Position numbers and translations under genes: made by a program
Assembly (NCBI RefSeq): GCF_040802235.1
Contig: NC_133157.1
Location: 89,328,001-89,392,000, forward strand
DNA: 64,000 nucleotides
Origin: Manis javanica
Taxonomy: Eukaryota; Chordata; Mammalia; Pholidota; Manidae
Direction: 5' to 3'
Notes under the pieces: model-generated
Database searches by the model: none
What the model was told of the DNA's origin: nothing
The model's input: the letters and a program-made list of their open reading frames with translations, nothing else
Shown here: positions 1 through 9,801 of the stretch, in pieces
Layout of the letters: each line of letters begins with the position of its first letter
Position numbering within the stretch: the stretch's first letter is position 1

Positions 1-180
1 ATACTTTAATTATAATTGTATATACATATACATACACATATATACACATATACACACATATATATAAACATGTCCATAACTTTTTATATAGTATTATAGT
101 ATATCTCTCTCCTGTGGAAACATATAGCATGCTAACATTGATTAGAAGAAAGTTAAAGTAGCTATGTAGCTATATTAATG
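1..180. repeat. AT-rich TA/CA-type low-complexity DNA
   Basis: The first about 75 bases are alternating TA/CA/ACAT steps typical of a degenerate dinucleotide microsatellite. The rest is AT-rich and not assigned to a family. Confidence 0.5.
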
Positions 181-253
181 TCAAAGTAGATTTGAGACCA
201 AAATATCACCATGGATGAAGAGGGTCATTTCATAATGAGAAAAGGGTCAATTC
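181..253 (+). mobile_element. Old L1 ORF2 (endonuclease region) fragment, left flank of composite 1
   Basis: This matches the part of L1 ORF2 that reads through the later endonuclease domain (the run corresponding to ...ATGATAAAGGGGTCAATTC...). It stops at GGGTCAATTC (244-253), where composite L1 copy 1 begins. The continuation of the same old L1 is found in inverted orientation from about 7562 down to 5265. The final ten bases are therefore read as one half of a target-site duplication. Confidence 0.6.
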
Positions 254-3136
254 CTAACATCACAATTATTGAAACTGGAAAAAGAAGAACAAATGAGGCC
301 TAAAGTCAGCAGAAGGAGGGACATAATAAAGATCAGAGAAGAAATAAACAAAATTGAGAAGAATAAAACAATAGCAAAAATCAATGAAACCAAGAGCTGG
401 TTCTTTGAGAAAATAAACAAAATAGATAAGCCTCTAGCCAAACTTATTAAGAGAAAAAAGAGAATCAACACAAATAAACATAATCAGCAATGAGAATGGG
501 AAACGCACGAGACTCCACAGAAATACAAGGAATTATTAGAGACTACTATTAAAAACCTATATGCCAACAAGCTGGAAAACCTAGAAGAAATGGACAACTT
601 CCTAGAAAAATACAACCTTCCAAGACTGAACAAGGAAGAAACACAAAAGTTAAATAAACCAATTCCGAGCAAAGAAATTGAAACGGTAATCAAAAAACTA
701 CCCAAGAACAAAACCCCCAGGCAAGACAGATTTACCTGGGAATTTTATCAGACACACAGAGAAGACATAATACCCATTCTCTTTAAAGTTTCCCAAAAAT
801 AGAAGAGGAGTGAATACTCCCAAACTCATTCTATGAAGCCAACATCAACCTAATACCAAAACCAGGCAAAGACCCCACCAAAAGAGAAAATTACAGACCA
901 ATATCCCTGATGAATGTAGATGCAAGAATACTCAATAAAATATTAGTGAACCGAATTTAAAAATATATCAAAAGGATCATACACCATGACCAAGTGGGAT
1001 TTATCCCAGGGATGCAAGGATGGTACAACATTTGAAAATCCATCAACACCATACAGCACATCAACAAAAAGAAAGACAAAAACCACATGATCATCTCCAT
1101 AGATGCTGAAAAAGCATTTGACAAAATTCAACATCCATTCATGATAAAAACTCTCAGCAAAATGGGAATAGAGGGCAAGTACCTCAACATAATAAAGGCC
1201 ATATATCATAAACCCACAGCCAACATTATACTGAACAGTGAGAATCTGAAACCTTTTCCTCTGAGATTGGGAACTACACAGGGATGCCCCCTCTCCCCAC
1301 TGTTATTTAACATAGTACTGGAGGTCCTAGCCACGGCAATCAGACAAAACAAAGAAATACAAGGAATCCAGATTGGTAAAGAAGAAGTTAAACTGTCACT
1401 ATTTGCAGATGACATGATACTATACATAAAAAACCCTAAAGACTCCATCCCAAAACTACTAGAACTGATATTGGAATACAGCAAGGTTGCAGGATACAAA
1501 ATCAACACACAGAAATCTGTGGCTTTCCTATACACTAACAATGAACCAACAGAAAGAGAAATCAGGAAAACAACTCCATTCACAATTTCATCAAAAAAAA
1601 TAAAATACCTAGGAATAAACCTATCCAAAGAAGTGAAAGACTTATACTCTGAAAACTACAAGTCACTCTTAAGAGAAATTAAAGGGGACACAAACAGATG
1701 GAAACTCATCCCATTCTCGTGGCTAGGAAGAATTAATATCATCAAAATGGCCATCCTGCCCAAAGCAATATACAGATTTGATGCAATACCTATGAAACTA
1801 TCAGCAACATTCTTCAATGAACTGGAACAAATAATTCAAAAATTCATATGGAAACACCAAAGACCCTGAATAGCCAAAGCAATCCTAAGAAAGAAGAATA
1901 AAGTAGGGGGGATCTCACTCCCCAACTTCAAGCTCTACTATAAAGCCATAGTAATCAAGATAATTTGGTACTGGCACAAGAACAGAGCCACAGATCAGTG
2001 GAACAGACTAGAGTCTCCAGACATTAACCCAAACATATATGGTCAATTAATATTCGACAAAGGAGCCATGGACATACAATGGAGAAATGACAGTCTCTTC
2101 AACAGATGGTGCTGGCAAAACTGGACAGCTACATGTAGGAGAATGAAACTGGACCATTGTCTAACCCCATATACAAAAGTAAATTCAAAATGGATCAAAG
2201 ACCTGAATGTAAGTCATGAAACCATTAAACTCGTAGAAAAAAACATAGGCAAAGACCTCTTAGACAGAAACATGAGTGACCTCTTCTTGAACATATCTCC
2301 CTGGGCAAGGAAAACAAAAGCAAAAATGAACAAGTGGGACTATATCAAACTGAAAAGCTTCTGTACAGCAAGGGACACCATCAATAGAACAAAAAGATAC
2401 CCTACGGTATGGGAGAATATATTTGTAAATGACAGATCCGATAAAGGCTTGACATCCAAAATATATAAAGAGCTCATGCACCTCAACAAACAAAAAGCAA
2501 ATAATCCAATTAAAAAATGGGCAGAGGAACTGAACAGACAGTTCTCCAAAAAAGAAATTCAGATGGCCAACAGACACATGAAAAGATGCTCCACATCACT
2601 AATTATCAGAGAAATGCAAATTAAAACTACAATGAGATATCACCTCACACCAGTAAGGATGGCTGCCATCCAAAAGAAAAACAACAACAAATGTTGGTGA
2701 GGCTGTGGAGAAAGGGGAACCCTCCTACACTGCTGGTGGGAATGTAAATTAGTTCAACCATTGTGGAAAGCACTATGGAGGTTCCTCAAAGTGCTCAAAA
2801 CAGACTTACCATTTGACCCAGGAATTCCACTCCTAGGAATTTACCCTAAGAATGCAGCAATCAAGTTTGAAAAAGACAGATGCACCCCTCCCTATGTTTA
2901 TGGCAGCACTATTTACAATAGCCAAGAATTGGAAGCAACCTAAGTGTCCATCAGTAGATGAATGGATAAAGAAGATGTGGTACATATATACAATGGAATA
3001 TTATTCAGCCATAAGAAGAAAACAAATTCTACCATTTGCAACAACATGGATGGAGCTAGAGAGTATTATGCTCAGTGAAATAAGCCAAGTGGAGAAAGAG
3101 AAATATCAAATGATTTCACTCATCTGTGGAGCATAA
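254..3136 (+). pseudogene. L1 ORF2 (endonuclease/reverse transcriptase), 5'-truncated and broken
   Basis: L1 ORF2p cuts target DNA and reverse-transcribes L1 RNA at the nick. Only the part after the endonuclease domain is present. The reverse transcriptase core is readable at 1087-1869, including motif A (DAEKAFDK) and the catalytic FADD in the context [12 protein letters not shown]. Stops precede this block (around 958 and 1035) and follow it at 1867. A later frame runs 2068-2700 and ends at a TGA inside the C-terminal cysteine region, where related copies keep a Trp/Gln codon. The last frame (2852-3136) ends ...SLICGA. It cannot encode an active enzyme. Confidence 0.9.
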
Positions 3137-3475
3137 GAACAAAGGAAAAACTGAAGGAACAAAACAGCAGCAGAATCACAGAACCCAAGAATGGACTAAC
3201 AGGTACCAAAGGGAAAGGGACTGGGGAGGATGGATGGGTAGGGAGGGATAAGGGGGGAAGAAGAAAGGGGGTATTATGATCAGCATGCATAATGGGGGGG
3301 TGGGAGAAAAGGGAGGGCTGTACAACACAGAGAAGACAAGTGGTGATTCTATAGCATTTTGCTATGCTGATGGACAGTGACTGTAAAGGGGTTTGTGGGG
3401 GGATCTGGTATAGGGGAGAGCCTAGTAAACATAATATTCTTCATGTAATTGTAGATTAATGAATAAAAAAAAAGA
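3137..3475 (+). other. L1 3' UTR of composite copy 1
   Basis: G-rich L1 3' UTR with GGAGGATGGATGGGTAGGG-type purine runs, then the conserved CATGTAATTGTAGATTAATG end followed by A9. It shares variants with the other ERV-tailed copies, such as TGTACAACACAG, TGCTATGCTG and TGGTATAGGGGA. The untailed L1s at 45 and 49 kb have TGTGCAACACAG and TGGTGAAGGGG instead. Confidence 0.8.
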
Positions 3476-3632
3476 AAGGGGGATTACTCCCTGATAGGAT
3501 AAAACTAACTGCAAATCAATGATTAATGCATGCTTTAAGTATCCTTAATTTTGATCTTTCAAAGGGTGTCAGATGAACAGCTATGGAAGTACATTTTTCT
3601 GATAATATTTCTTTCTTTTAAAAAAAAGAAAA

Positions 3633-4198
3633 AGCAGTTCCTGTATGGTGATCTCCAATAAGTCTTCACAATAGTATAAAGGTCATATCAAAGTGTGGGC
3701 AAAGGGTTTGTTTGTGTTTATACAGAGGATCAAAGCCTAATTTGGCTATCCAGATAATGAACTAAGATACGATATGAAGAAGAACTTCCAACATCAACCT
3801 ACTCTGGAAGAGTCATTCCAGAAGATAATCATCAAAAAATTTCAACAAAGATTCTGGCGCTGTTGCAGTTGTAGCTGCATTCATCCCGCCGTTTCCTGGA
3901 CTTGCTGTTGTAATGCAGAAGGAGATACCTAAGCTGGCCTGTGCATACAGTAAAACAACAAATTTGACTGGTTCTATATTGTTGGAATTCAACCAAGAAT
4001 TAGGAGAAGTGTGAGTTGCAAATGCCTAGGGTACCTAACTGGTTTTCTTGATTTCACTGGATATGGCCAGTAATTGTAGGTCTGGTTTTGTTATGTATCT
4101 GTATTCCTATTCTGTTAATGTGTGTATGCAATTTAATTAGTTTTTTAAAACCTATACATGCTTATGTTACTCTACAGGAAGTTATGTCAAAGAAATAA
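3633..4198 (+). pseudogene. ERV pol integrase C-terminus plus env TM remnant (copy 1)
   Basis: The first part translates, with a stop, to the pattern of a betaretrovirus-like integrase C-terminal domain (KGHIKVWAKG block). It passes within about 150 bases into the start of an env TM (KLACAYSKTTNLTGS). The central TM ectodomain is deleted, so the sequence jumps to the membrane-proximal NWF-type region and membrane span. It is not coding. The identification rests on my reading of domain patterns and is firmer for TM than for integrase. Confidence 0.65.
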
Positions 4199-4783
4199 TT
4201 AATCTTACCATGTTTTTTTCTGTCTGCTACTTCTATAGCTTTTCTTCTTCCCTCCTAATTACTGTCCTTTAGTAGAATTCATACCTCATGTTGAAAATTA
4301 CGGAGTATCATAATTCTTCCAAGTGGTAAAGATACCTCAAGACAAATCCTGGGCATAGAAGCCACAGGGCATAAATCTGCAAAGAAGTAAAAAGCTAACC
4401 TTTTCAAACAATATTGCTTCTCTCTCACTTACCAACTTTACATTTCCCTGTATGGCCCCGGAAGATGGCTGGTTAGCCAGAGACAGGTAAGGTTAGTCAA
4501 GGGAGGAACAACCTAAGACAGGCACAGTTGCAGGGGGGTCATCACGTGAGAAATTGGGGATCAACAGAGGTGATGCTTAGAACCTCACCCCCCTGCTTTG
4601 AGAGAAATCTTCTGCATCCATGGATGTTTTGTTGCCCTTGTCTAGCTTGGATTAATACTTAGTCTATAGGCACAGACCTGATCACCTACACTTGCCCTCT
4701 TACAGCACTAAATTATGATTTCTATCTTTATCTTGCATCTACCTACCACTTCAGCATTTTATTTTTTTTAAAAAAGGGAGAAA

Positions 4784-5100
4784 TGTGGGATTCACATATA
4801 AATCAAGTATAAAAATCAAATGAATAATCATATCTGACTTGATTGTTTATAGTTCTTGATGCGTGATCAAAACCAAAAGTTTCTGTGATATGACTGCCCT
4901 TGCACTGTTCACCATGTAAGAACTTATTCACTATGTAAGAACTTGTTCACCATGTAAGAACTTGTTCGTTATGTGTCAGAAGATTGGAGACTGTTGAGAG
5001 TTAGGCTTGGGGTTGACTAATGATTGTGCATTGAGTCCCCTATACAGAATTTTATTGTTCTTAACAACCATTTGATCAATAAATATGAGATGCCCTCTCA
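4784..5100 (+). repeat. ERV LTR (U3-R) at the end of composite copy 1
   Basis: Begins TGTGGGATTC directly after a polypurine tract. It contains AATAAA about 20 bases before its end (CCCTCTCA) and is followed by A8. The end lies where cleavage and polyadenylation would occur, as expected of a retrotransposed polyadenylated RNA. A short motif (ATGTAAGAACTTGTTC) is repeated about three times near 4915-4970. Confidence 0.8.
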
Positions 5101-5108
5101 AAAAAAAA

Positions 5109-5264
5109 TGTGATATAGCAAATATAGCAAAATGGTAGAATCTAGGTGGTAAGTATAAGAGTTCACTGTAAAAATTCTTTCAATTTTGCTGTATGTTTGA
5201 TATTTTTCATAAATAATTGAGAAAAAATAAACAAACAAATAAATAAATAATAAGCAAAAAAATT
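5109..5264 (+). mobile_element. Short L1-3'-end-like segment with A-rich tail (candidate secondary 3' transduction)
   Basis: Resembles the 3' end of an older L1 (TAGGTGGTAAGTATAAGAGTTC... to a TTCATAAATAATTGAG block). It ends in an A-rich tail (AAATAAATAAATAATAAGCA7) that abuts AATTGACTATG. That 11-mer is the reverse complement of the bases next to the 5' end of composite copy 2. Undoing the proposed inversion makes this segment the 3'-most part of copy 2, bounded by its TSD. Confidence 0.5.
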
Positions 5265-7562
5265 AATTGACTATGTATGTGTGGTTCTATTTCTGAGCTC
5301 TCTATTGTGATCCATTGACCTTTGTCCATTTTGATGTCAATACTTTCTTGATTATTTCTTGATTATTATAGGTTCATAGTTCCTCAACTTAGTGGGAGTC
5401 CTCCAACTTAGTTCTTTTTCAAAATCAAATTGGCTATATTTTAGGTCCTTTGAATTTCCATATGAATTTTAGAATCAAGTTTGAAAATTTCTACAAAAAA
5501 GCACTAGGTGAGATTTTGACTGGTTGGTGTTGTATTTATAGATGAATTTGGGGAAAATTGACCTCTTAACAATATTGAGTCTTTTGATCCTTAAACATGA
5601 TCTATTTGTCCATTTACTTAGGTCTTTGTGTATTTTTACTAATGATTTGTTGTCTTCAGTATAAAAGTCTTACGTATCTTCAGGTTTACTCCTAAGCACT
5701 TCAGCTATGTTGATAACATTGCAAATGGTATTTTAAAAAATGTTTGGCTTCTGGTTGTTTGATGCTAGTTAGAAATACAATTGAATTTTATATGTTGGTC
5801 TTGTGTCCTGCCACCTTGCTAAACTCTAGCTGCTTTTGGTAGATTACATCAGATTTTCTACATAATCATATCAACTGCAAATACAGTTCTAATTCTTCCT
5901 TTACAATTGGTATGTCCTTTAATTTTCCTGCCTTTCTGCACTAAATCACACCTCAATTGAATGACAAACAGAAGTGATGACAGTAAGTTCCCTGTCCTGT
6001 TCCTGAGATCAGGGTGATGCATTCTAATTTTCATCAGCAACTTCCATGTTTTGATGTTAGCTACACATTTTTGTAGATGCCTTTTATCAGGTTAAGGAAG
6101 CTGCCATCTAGTCCTAGTTTGTTAAAAGTGTCTATCAGGAATGAACATTAGACTTTACCATGTGCTTTTCCTGTGTCTCCTGAGATGATCATATGGCTTT
6201 TCTTTTTAGTCTGTGAAAATGGAGACTTACTATTATTTAATTTTTGAACGTCAAACCTATCGACTTCCTAGTATAAAACCCACTTGATCGTATTGTACTA
6301 TTTTTTTTGGATGCTGTTGGAATTTAGTTTGCTAAGATTTTGTTATGCATTTTTACACCTATATTCATGAAGGATACTGATCTGTAATTATCTTTTCTTA
6401 TAATGTCTTTATCTAGTTCAGTGTCAGAGTAATAACTGCCTCATGGGATTGGGAAGTATTTTTCGTTCTTCAGTTTCCTTAAAGGGTTTATGTAGCATTA
6501 TGTTGTCTATAAATGTTTATCAGAATTATCCAATGAAGGCATCTGGGCCTGTAGTTTTCTTTTTGGGAAAGTTTGTAACTAAAAATTCCATTTCTTTCAT
6601 AGATTCTTACCTTTTACTCAAGCAGGCTGTCACAGTTTGTATCTTTCGAGAATTTGTCTGGGTCATAGAAATTGTCGAATTTATTGGCATGGTGTTCATA
6701 ACATTCCCTTATATCAGTTTGACATCTCTAGAACGTACAAAGTTGTCACCTCCCTAATTTGGGATTATTTTTCCATTCAATCATTCTGGTTAGAGGTTTG
6801 CATTTTATTGATCTTAAAAACCTACATTAGGTTTGATTGATTTTCTCTATTTTTTTCTGTTTTTAGTCATTGATTTTCACCCTGATCATTATGATTTCCT
6901 TTCCTTCTGCTTACTTTGGGCTTAAATTGCTCTTTTTCTCATTTCTTAAGGTAGAAGCTGAGATCATGAAGACTTTCATTCTTTTCTGACATACGTATTT
7001 AATGCTATAATGTCCTGTCTCAGCAGCATTCCACCGTGTTGAAATGTGTTTTTCCTTTTATTCAATTAAAAAGATTTTCTATTTTCATTCTGATTTTTTC
7101 TTTGACCATTTCATTAAAAAAGTCTGTTACTTAGTTTCCCAATGTTTGGGAACTTTTTAGATTTCTTTCTCTTATTGATTTCTATTTTATTTCCATTGTG
7201 TTCAGGTAAGATAACTATGCCTGTCTTGAATTGTTTAAACTTATTGAGACATTTTAATGGTCCACACTACAGTTTATCTTGCTAAGCATTCTGTGTATAC
7301 TTTATTAAACACTTTTGTTCAAGGTGGAATGTTCTAGAAATTCAAATACATTAAGTTGGTTGATTGTGTGTTTCAGTCTTCTATATACTTATTGATATTA
7401 TAATTATTCCATCAGTTCTTGATGTATGGGTGATGTATGGGTCTGACTGTGGATTTGTCTATTCTCCTTGCATTTGTATATGTTCTTGTTTATATATTTT
7501 TGGAGCTTTCATTCTAGATGCACAATGCTTAGGATTGTTATGCCCTTTTGAAGAATTGACCC
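5265..7562 (-). mobile_element. Old L1 ORF2 segment, now inverted between the two composites
   Basis: Reads as L1 ORF2 on the minus strand, from the late endonuclease region (about 7550) through the RT region to the CATAGTCAATT block (5265-5275). It is highly decayed and has no long frame. The matching continuations are in the opposite orientation: upstream L1 at 181-253 and downstream L1 from 15603, both on +. This is the core evidence for an inversion of this stretch. Confidence 0.75.
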
Positions 7563-7568
7563 CCCCCC

Positions 7569-7648
7569 TTTTTTTTAACTTTGACACCCAAGTTTCTTGG
7601 AGTTTTATTTGTCTTATAATTGAGAAAGAAGCAGTCACTTTCTTTTTT
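7569..7648 (-). other. Candidate 62-bp secondary 3' transduction between two A-tracts
   Basis: On the minus strand the LTR of composite copy 2 is followed by an A-rich run (7639-7648), then 62 bp (7638-7577) containing AAATAAAA about 27 bases before a second run of A8 (7576-7569). Next come G9 and TCAATTC, the mate of the target site at 244-253. A poly(A) signal, correct spacing, an A-tract and a target-site copy together suggest a transduced flank of the source locus. Confidence 0.55.
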
Positions 7649-7972
7649 TGAGAGGGCATCTCTCATATTTATTGATCAAATGGTTGTTAACAACAATAAA
7701 ATTCTGTATAGGGGAGTCAATGCTCAATGCACAATCATTAATCAACCCCCAGCCTAATTCTCATCAGTCTCCAGTCTTCTGAAGCATAACGAACAAATTC
7801 TTACATGGTGAACAAATTCTTACATAGTGAATAAGTTCTTACATGGTGAACAGTACAAGGGCAGTCATCACAGAAACTTTTGGTTTTGATCATGCATTAT
7901 GAACTATAAACAATCAGGTCAAATATGAATATTTGTTTGATTTTTATACTTGATTTATATGTGAATCCCACA
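7649..7972 (-). repeat. ERV LTR of composite copy 2
   Basis: Minus-strand LTR starting TGTGGGATTC (at 7972) and ending ...CCCTCTCA (7649), with AATAAA about 20 bases from the end, followed by an A-rich tract. The structure matches 4784-5100 with roughly 10% difference by eye. The same repeated AAGAA(C/T)TTGTTC-type motif occurs at 7793-7850. Confidence 0.8.
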
Positions 7973-8573
7973 TTTCACCCTTTATTATTATTATTATTCT
8001 TTTTTTAAATAAAATGCTAAAGTGGTAGGTAGATGCAAGATAAAGGTAGAAAACATAGTTTAGTGTTGTAAGAGAGCAATTGTAGATGATCAGGTGTGTG
8101 CCTGTAGACTATGTGTTAATCCAAGCTAGAAAAGGGCAATAAAACATCCACAGATGCAGAAGATTTCTCTCAAAATGGGGGGGGGGTGAAGTTCTAAGCA
8201 TCACCTCTGTTGATCCCCAATTTCTCACCTGATGGCCCCCCTGTGACTGTGCCTGTCTTAGGTTGTTCCTACCTTGAGGAATCTTACCTGTCTCTGGCTA
8301 ACCAGTCATCTTCCAGGGCCATACAGGGAAATGTAAAGTTGGTAAGTGAGAGAGAAGCAATATTGTTTGAAAAGGTTAGCTTTTTACTTCTTTGCAGATT
8401 TATGCCCTGTAGCTTCTATGCCCAGGATTTCTCTTGAGGTATCTTTACCACTTGGAGGAATTATGATACTCGGTGAATTTGATATGAGGCATGAATTCTA
8501 TTTAGGGGTTGTAATTAGGAAAGAAGAGAAAAGCTATAGATGTAGCAGACTGAAGAAAACATGGGAAGATTGA

Positions 8574-9080
8574 TTATTTCTTTGACATATCTTCTTGTAG
8601 AGTAACTTAAGCATGTATAGGTTTTAAACTACTAATTAAATTGTGCATACACATTAACATAATAAGAATACAGTTACATAACCAGAGCAGATCTATAATT
8701 ACCAGCCATCTCCAGTGAAGCCAAGAAAACCAGTTAGGCACCCTAGGCATTTATGAAAATTTGTCTATTATATAATGGATATTGTTCAACTGTACTTGAA
8801 CAATCTGAGAGAAGTCAGAAAAATTAAAACAACCCATTCCTGGGAGCTGTTCACATCCCATATGTTCTATTAACAGTAGATAGTCTGTAGTTGTAATATT
8901 TTGGAGTGCTACAACTTGCACTTTTCCTAATTCTTGGTTGAGTTCCAACAGTGTAGATCCAGTCAAATTTGTTGTTTTACTGTATGCACAGGCCAGCTTA
9001 GATATCTCCTTCTTCATTCCCATGGCAAGTCCAGGAACTGGTGGGATGAGTGCATCTACACCTATAGCAGTGCGTGGATC
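8574..9080 (-). pseudogene. ERV env transmembrane subunit remnant (copy 2)
   Basis: A 90-residue open stretch (9023-8751) carries the N-terminal heptad region, a segment like the immunosuppressive domain, and the cysteine motif read here as C-x7-C (GCEQLPGMGC). A premature stop follows KFS; beyond it the frame resembles the membrane-proximal and membrane-spanning part of the copy at 38.9 kb, ending near 8574. In the usual retroviral CX6CC motif the second cysteine of three would be where Gly stands. No surface subunit precedes it. It is a fossil with no sign of function. Confidence 0.75.
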
Positions 9081-9450
9081 TTTGTTGAGGGGTTTTTGAT
9101 GATCATCTTCTGGTATGACTCTTCCAGAGAGTGCTGATGTTGGAAGTTCCTCTTCATATTGTATCCTAGTTCATTATCTGGGTAGCCAAATTACGCTTTG
9201 ATCCTTTGTATAAACACAAACAGACCCTTTGCCCACACTTTGATATGACCTTTATACCATTGTGTAGAACTCATTGGAGGTCACCACACAGGAACTGCTT
9301 TTTTTTTAAGAGAAAGGAATATTATCAGAAAAGTGTACCTCCATAGCAGATCATCTGACACCCTTTAAGTGATCAAAATTAAGGATATGTAAAGCATGCA
9401 TTAATCGTTGATTTACACTTAGTTTTATCCTGTCAGGGAGTAATACCCCT
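9080..9450 (-). mobile_element. Integrase C-terminal remnant and spacer of the ERV tail (copy 2)
   Basis: Minus-strand continuation between the L1 3' end and env TM. It contains the integrase-like block (reverse complement of about 9300-9150) and the about 150-bp spacer (about 9310-9450) also present in copy 1 but absent from copy 3. It has several stops and no open frame. Confidence 0.6.
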
Positions 9451-9801
9451 TCTTTTTCATTTTTTGTTTTCGTTATATTTAATCTAAACTTACATGAAGA
9501 ATATTATGTTTACTAGGCTCTCCCCTATACCAGGTCCCCCCACAAACCCCTTTACAGTCACTGTCCATCAGCATAGCAAAATGCTATAGAATCACTACTT
9601 GTCTTCTCTGTGTTGTACAGCCCTCCCTTTTCTCCCATCCCCCCATTATGCATGCTGATCATAATACCCCCTTTCTTCTTCCCCCATTATCCCTCCCTAC
9701 CCATCCATCCTCCCCAGTCCCTTTCCCTTTGGTACCTGTTAGTCCATTCTTGGGTTCTGTGATTCTGCTGCTGTTTTGTTCCTTCAGTTTTTCCTTTGTT
9801 C
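9451..9801 (-). other. L1 3' UTR of composite copy 2
   Basis: Minus-strand G-rich L1 3' UTR ending in the CATGTAAG block. It is almost identical to 3137-3444 of copy 1 (about four differences in roughly 220 bp compared by eye), in contrast to the much more different ERV tails. Confidence 0.75.

Larger units (their letters stand above)
3476..5100 (+). mobile_element. ERV-derived 3' tail of composite copy 1 (IN remnant, env TM remnant, LTR)
   Basis: In order: an about 150-bp spacer; an integrase C-terminal remnant (about 3633-3780); an env transmembrane-subunit remnant ending in a stop at 4196-4198; about 570 bp of untranslated ERV sequence; a polypurine tract (AAAAAAGGGAGAAA); and an LTR from 4784. 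The surface-subunit coding region expected between integrase and TM is missing. Compared with copy 3 (38.6-40.3 kb), this copy has also lost about 150 bp of the TM ectodomain near 4015. Confidence 0.8.
254..5108 (+). mobile_element. Composite L1-ERV element, copy 1 (5'-truncated)
   Basis: A 5'-truncated L1 starts inside ORF2 at about 254 and runs through the ORF2 C terminus (stop at 3134-3136) and L1 3' UTR (to about 3475). It continues without a break into ERV-derived sequence (about 3476-5100) and ends in A8. The same L1-to-ERV junction recurs in the copies at 7639-15602 and 32180-40296, so the ERV part is an integral 3' end and not a chance neighbour. ORF2 carries several stops and frameshifts. 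By the inversion model in the findings, the tail now attached here may originally have belonged to the element at 7639-15602. Confidence 0.85.

Noticed and set aside
1206..1628. Antisense frames across L1 ORF2 (also 12427-12735, 33446-34078, 36403-36825)
   Set aside because: Mirror frames of ORF1/ORF2 caused by their A-rich coding strand; they recur in every L1 copy and match no independent protein.
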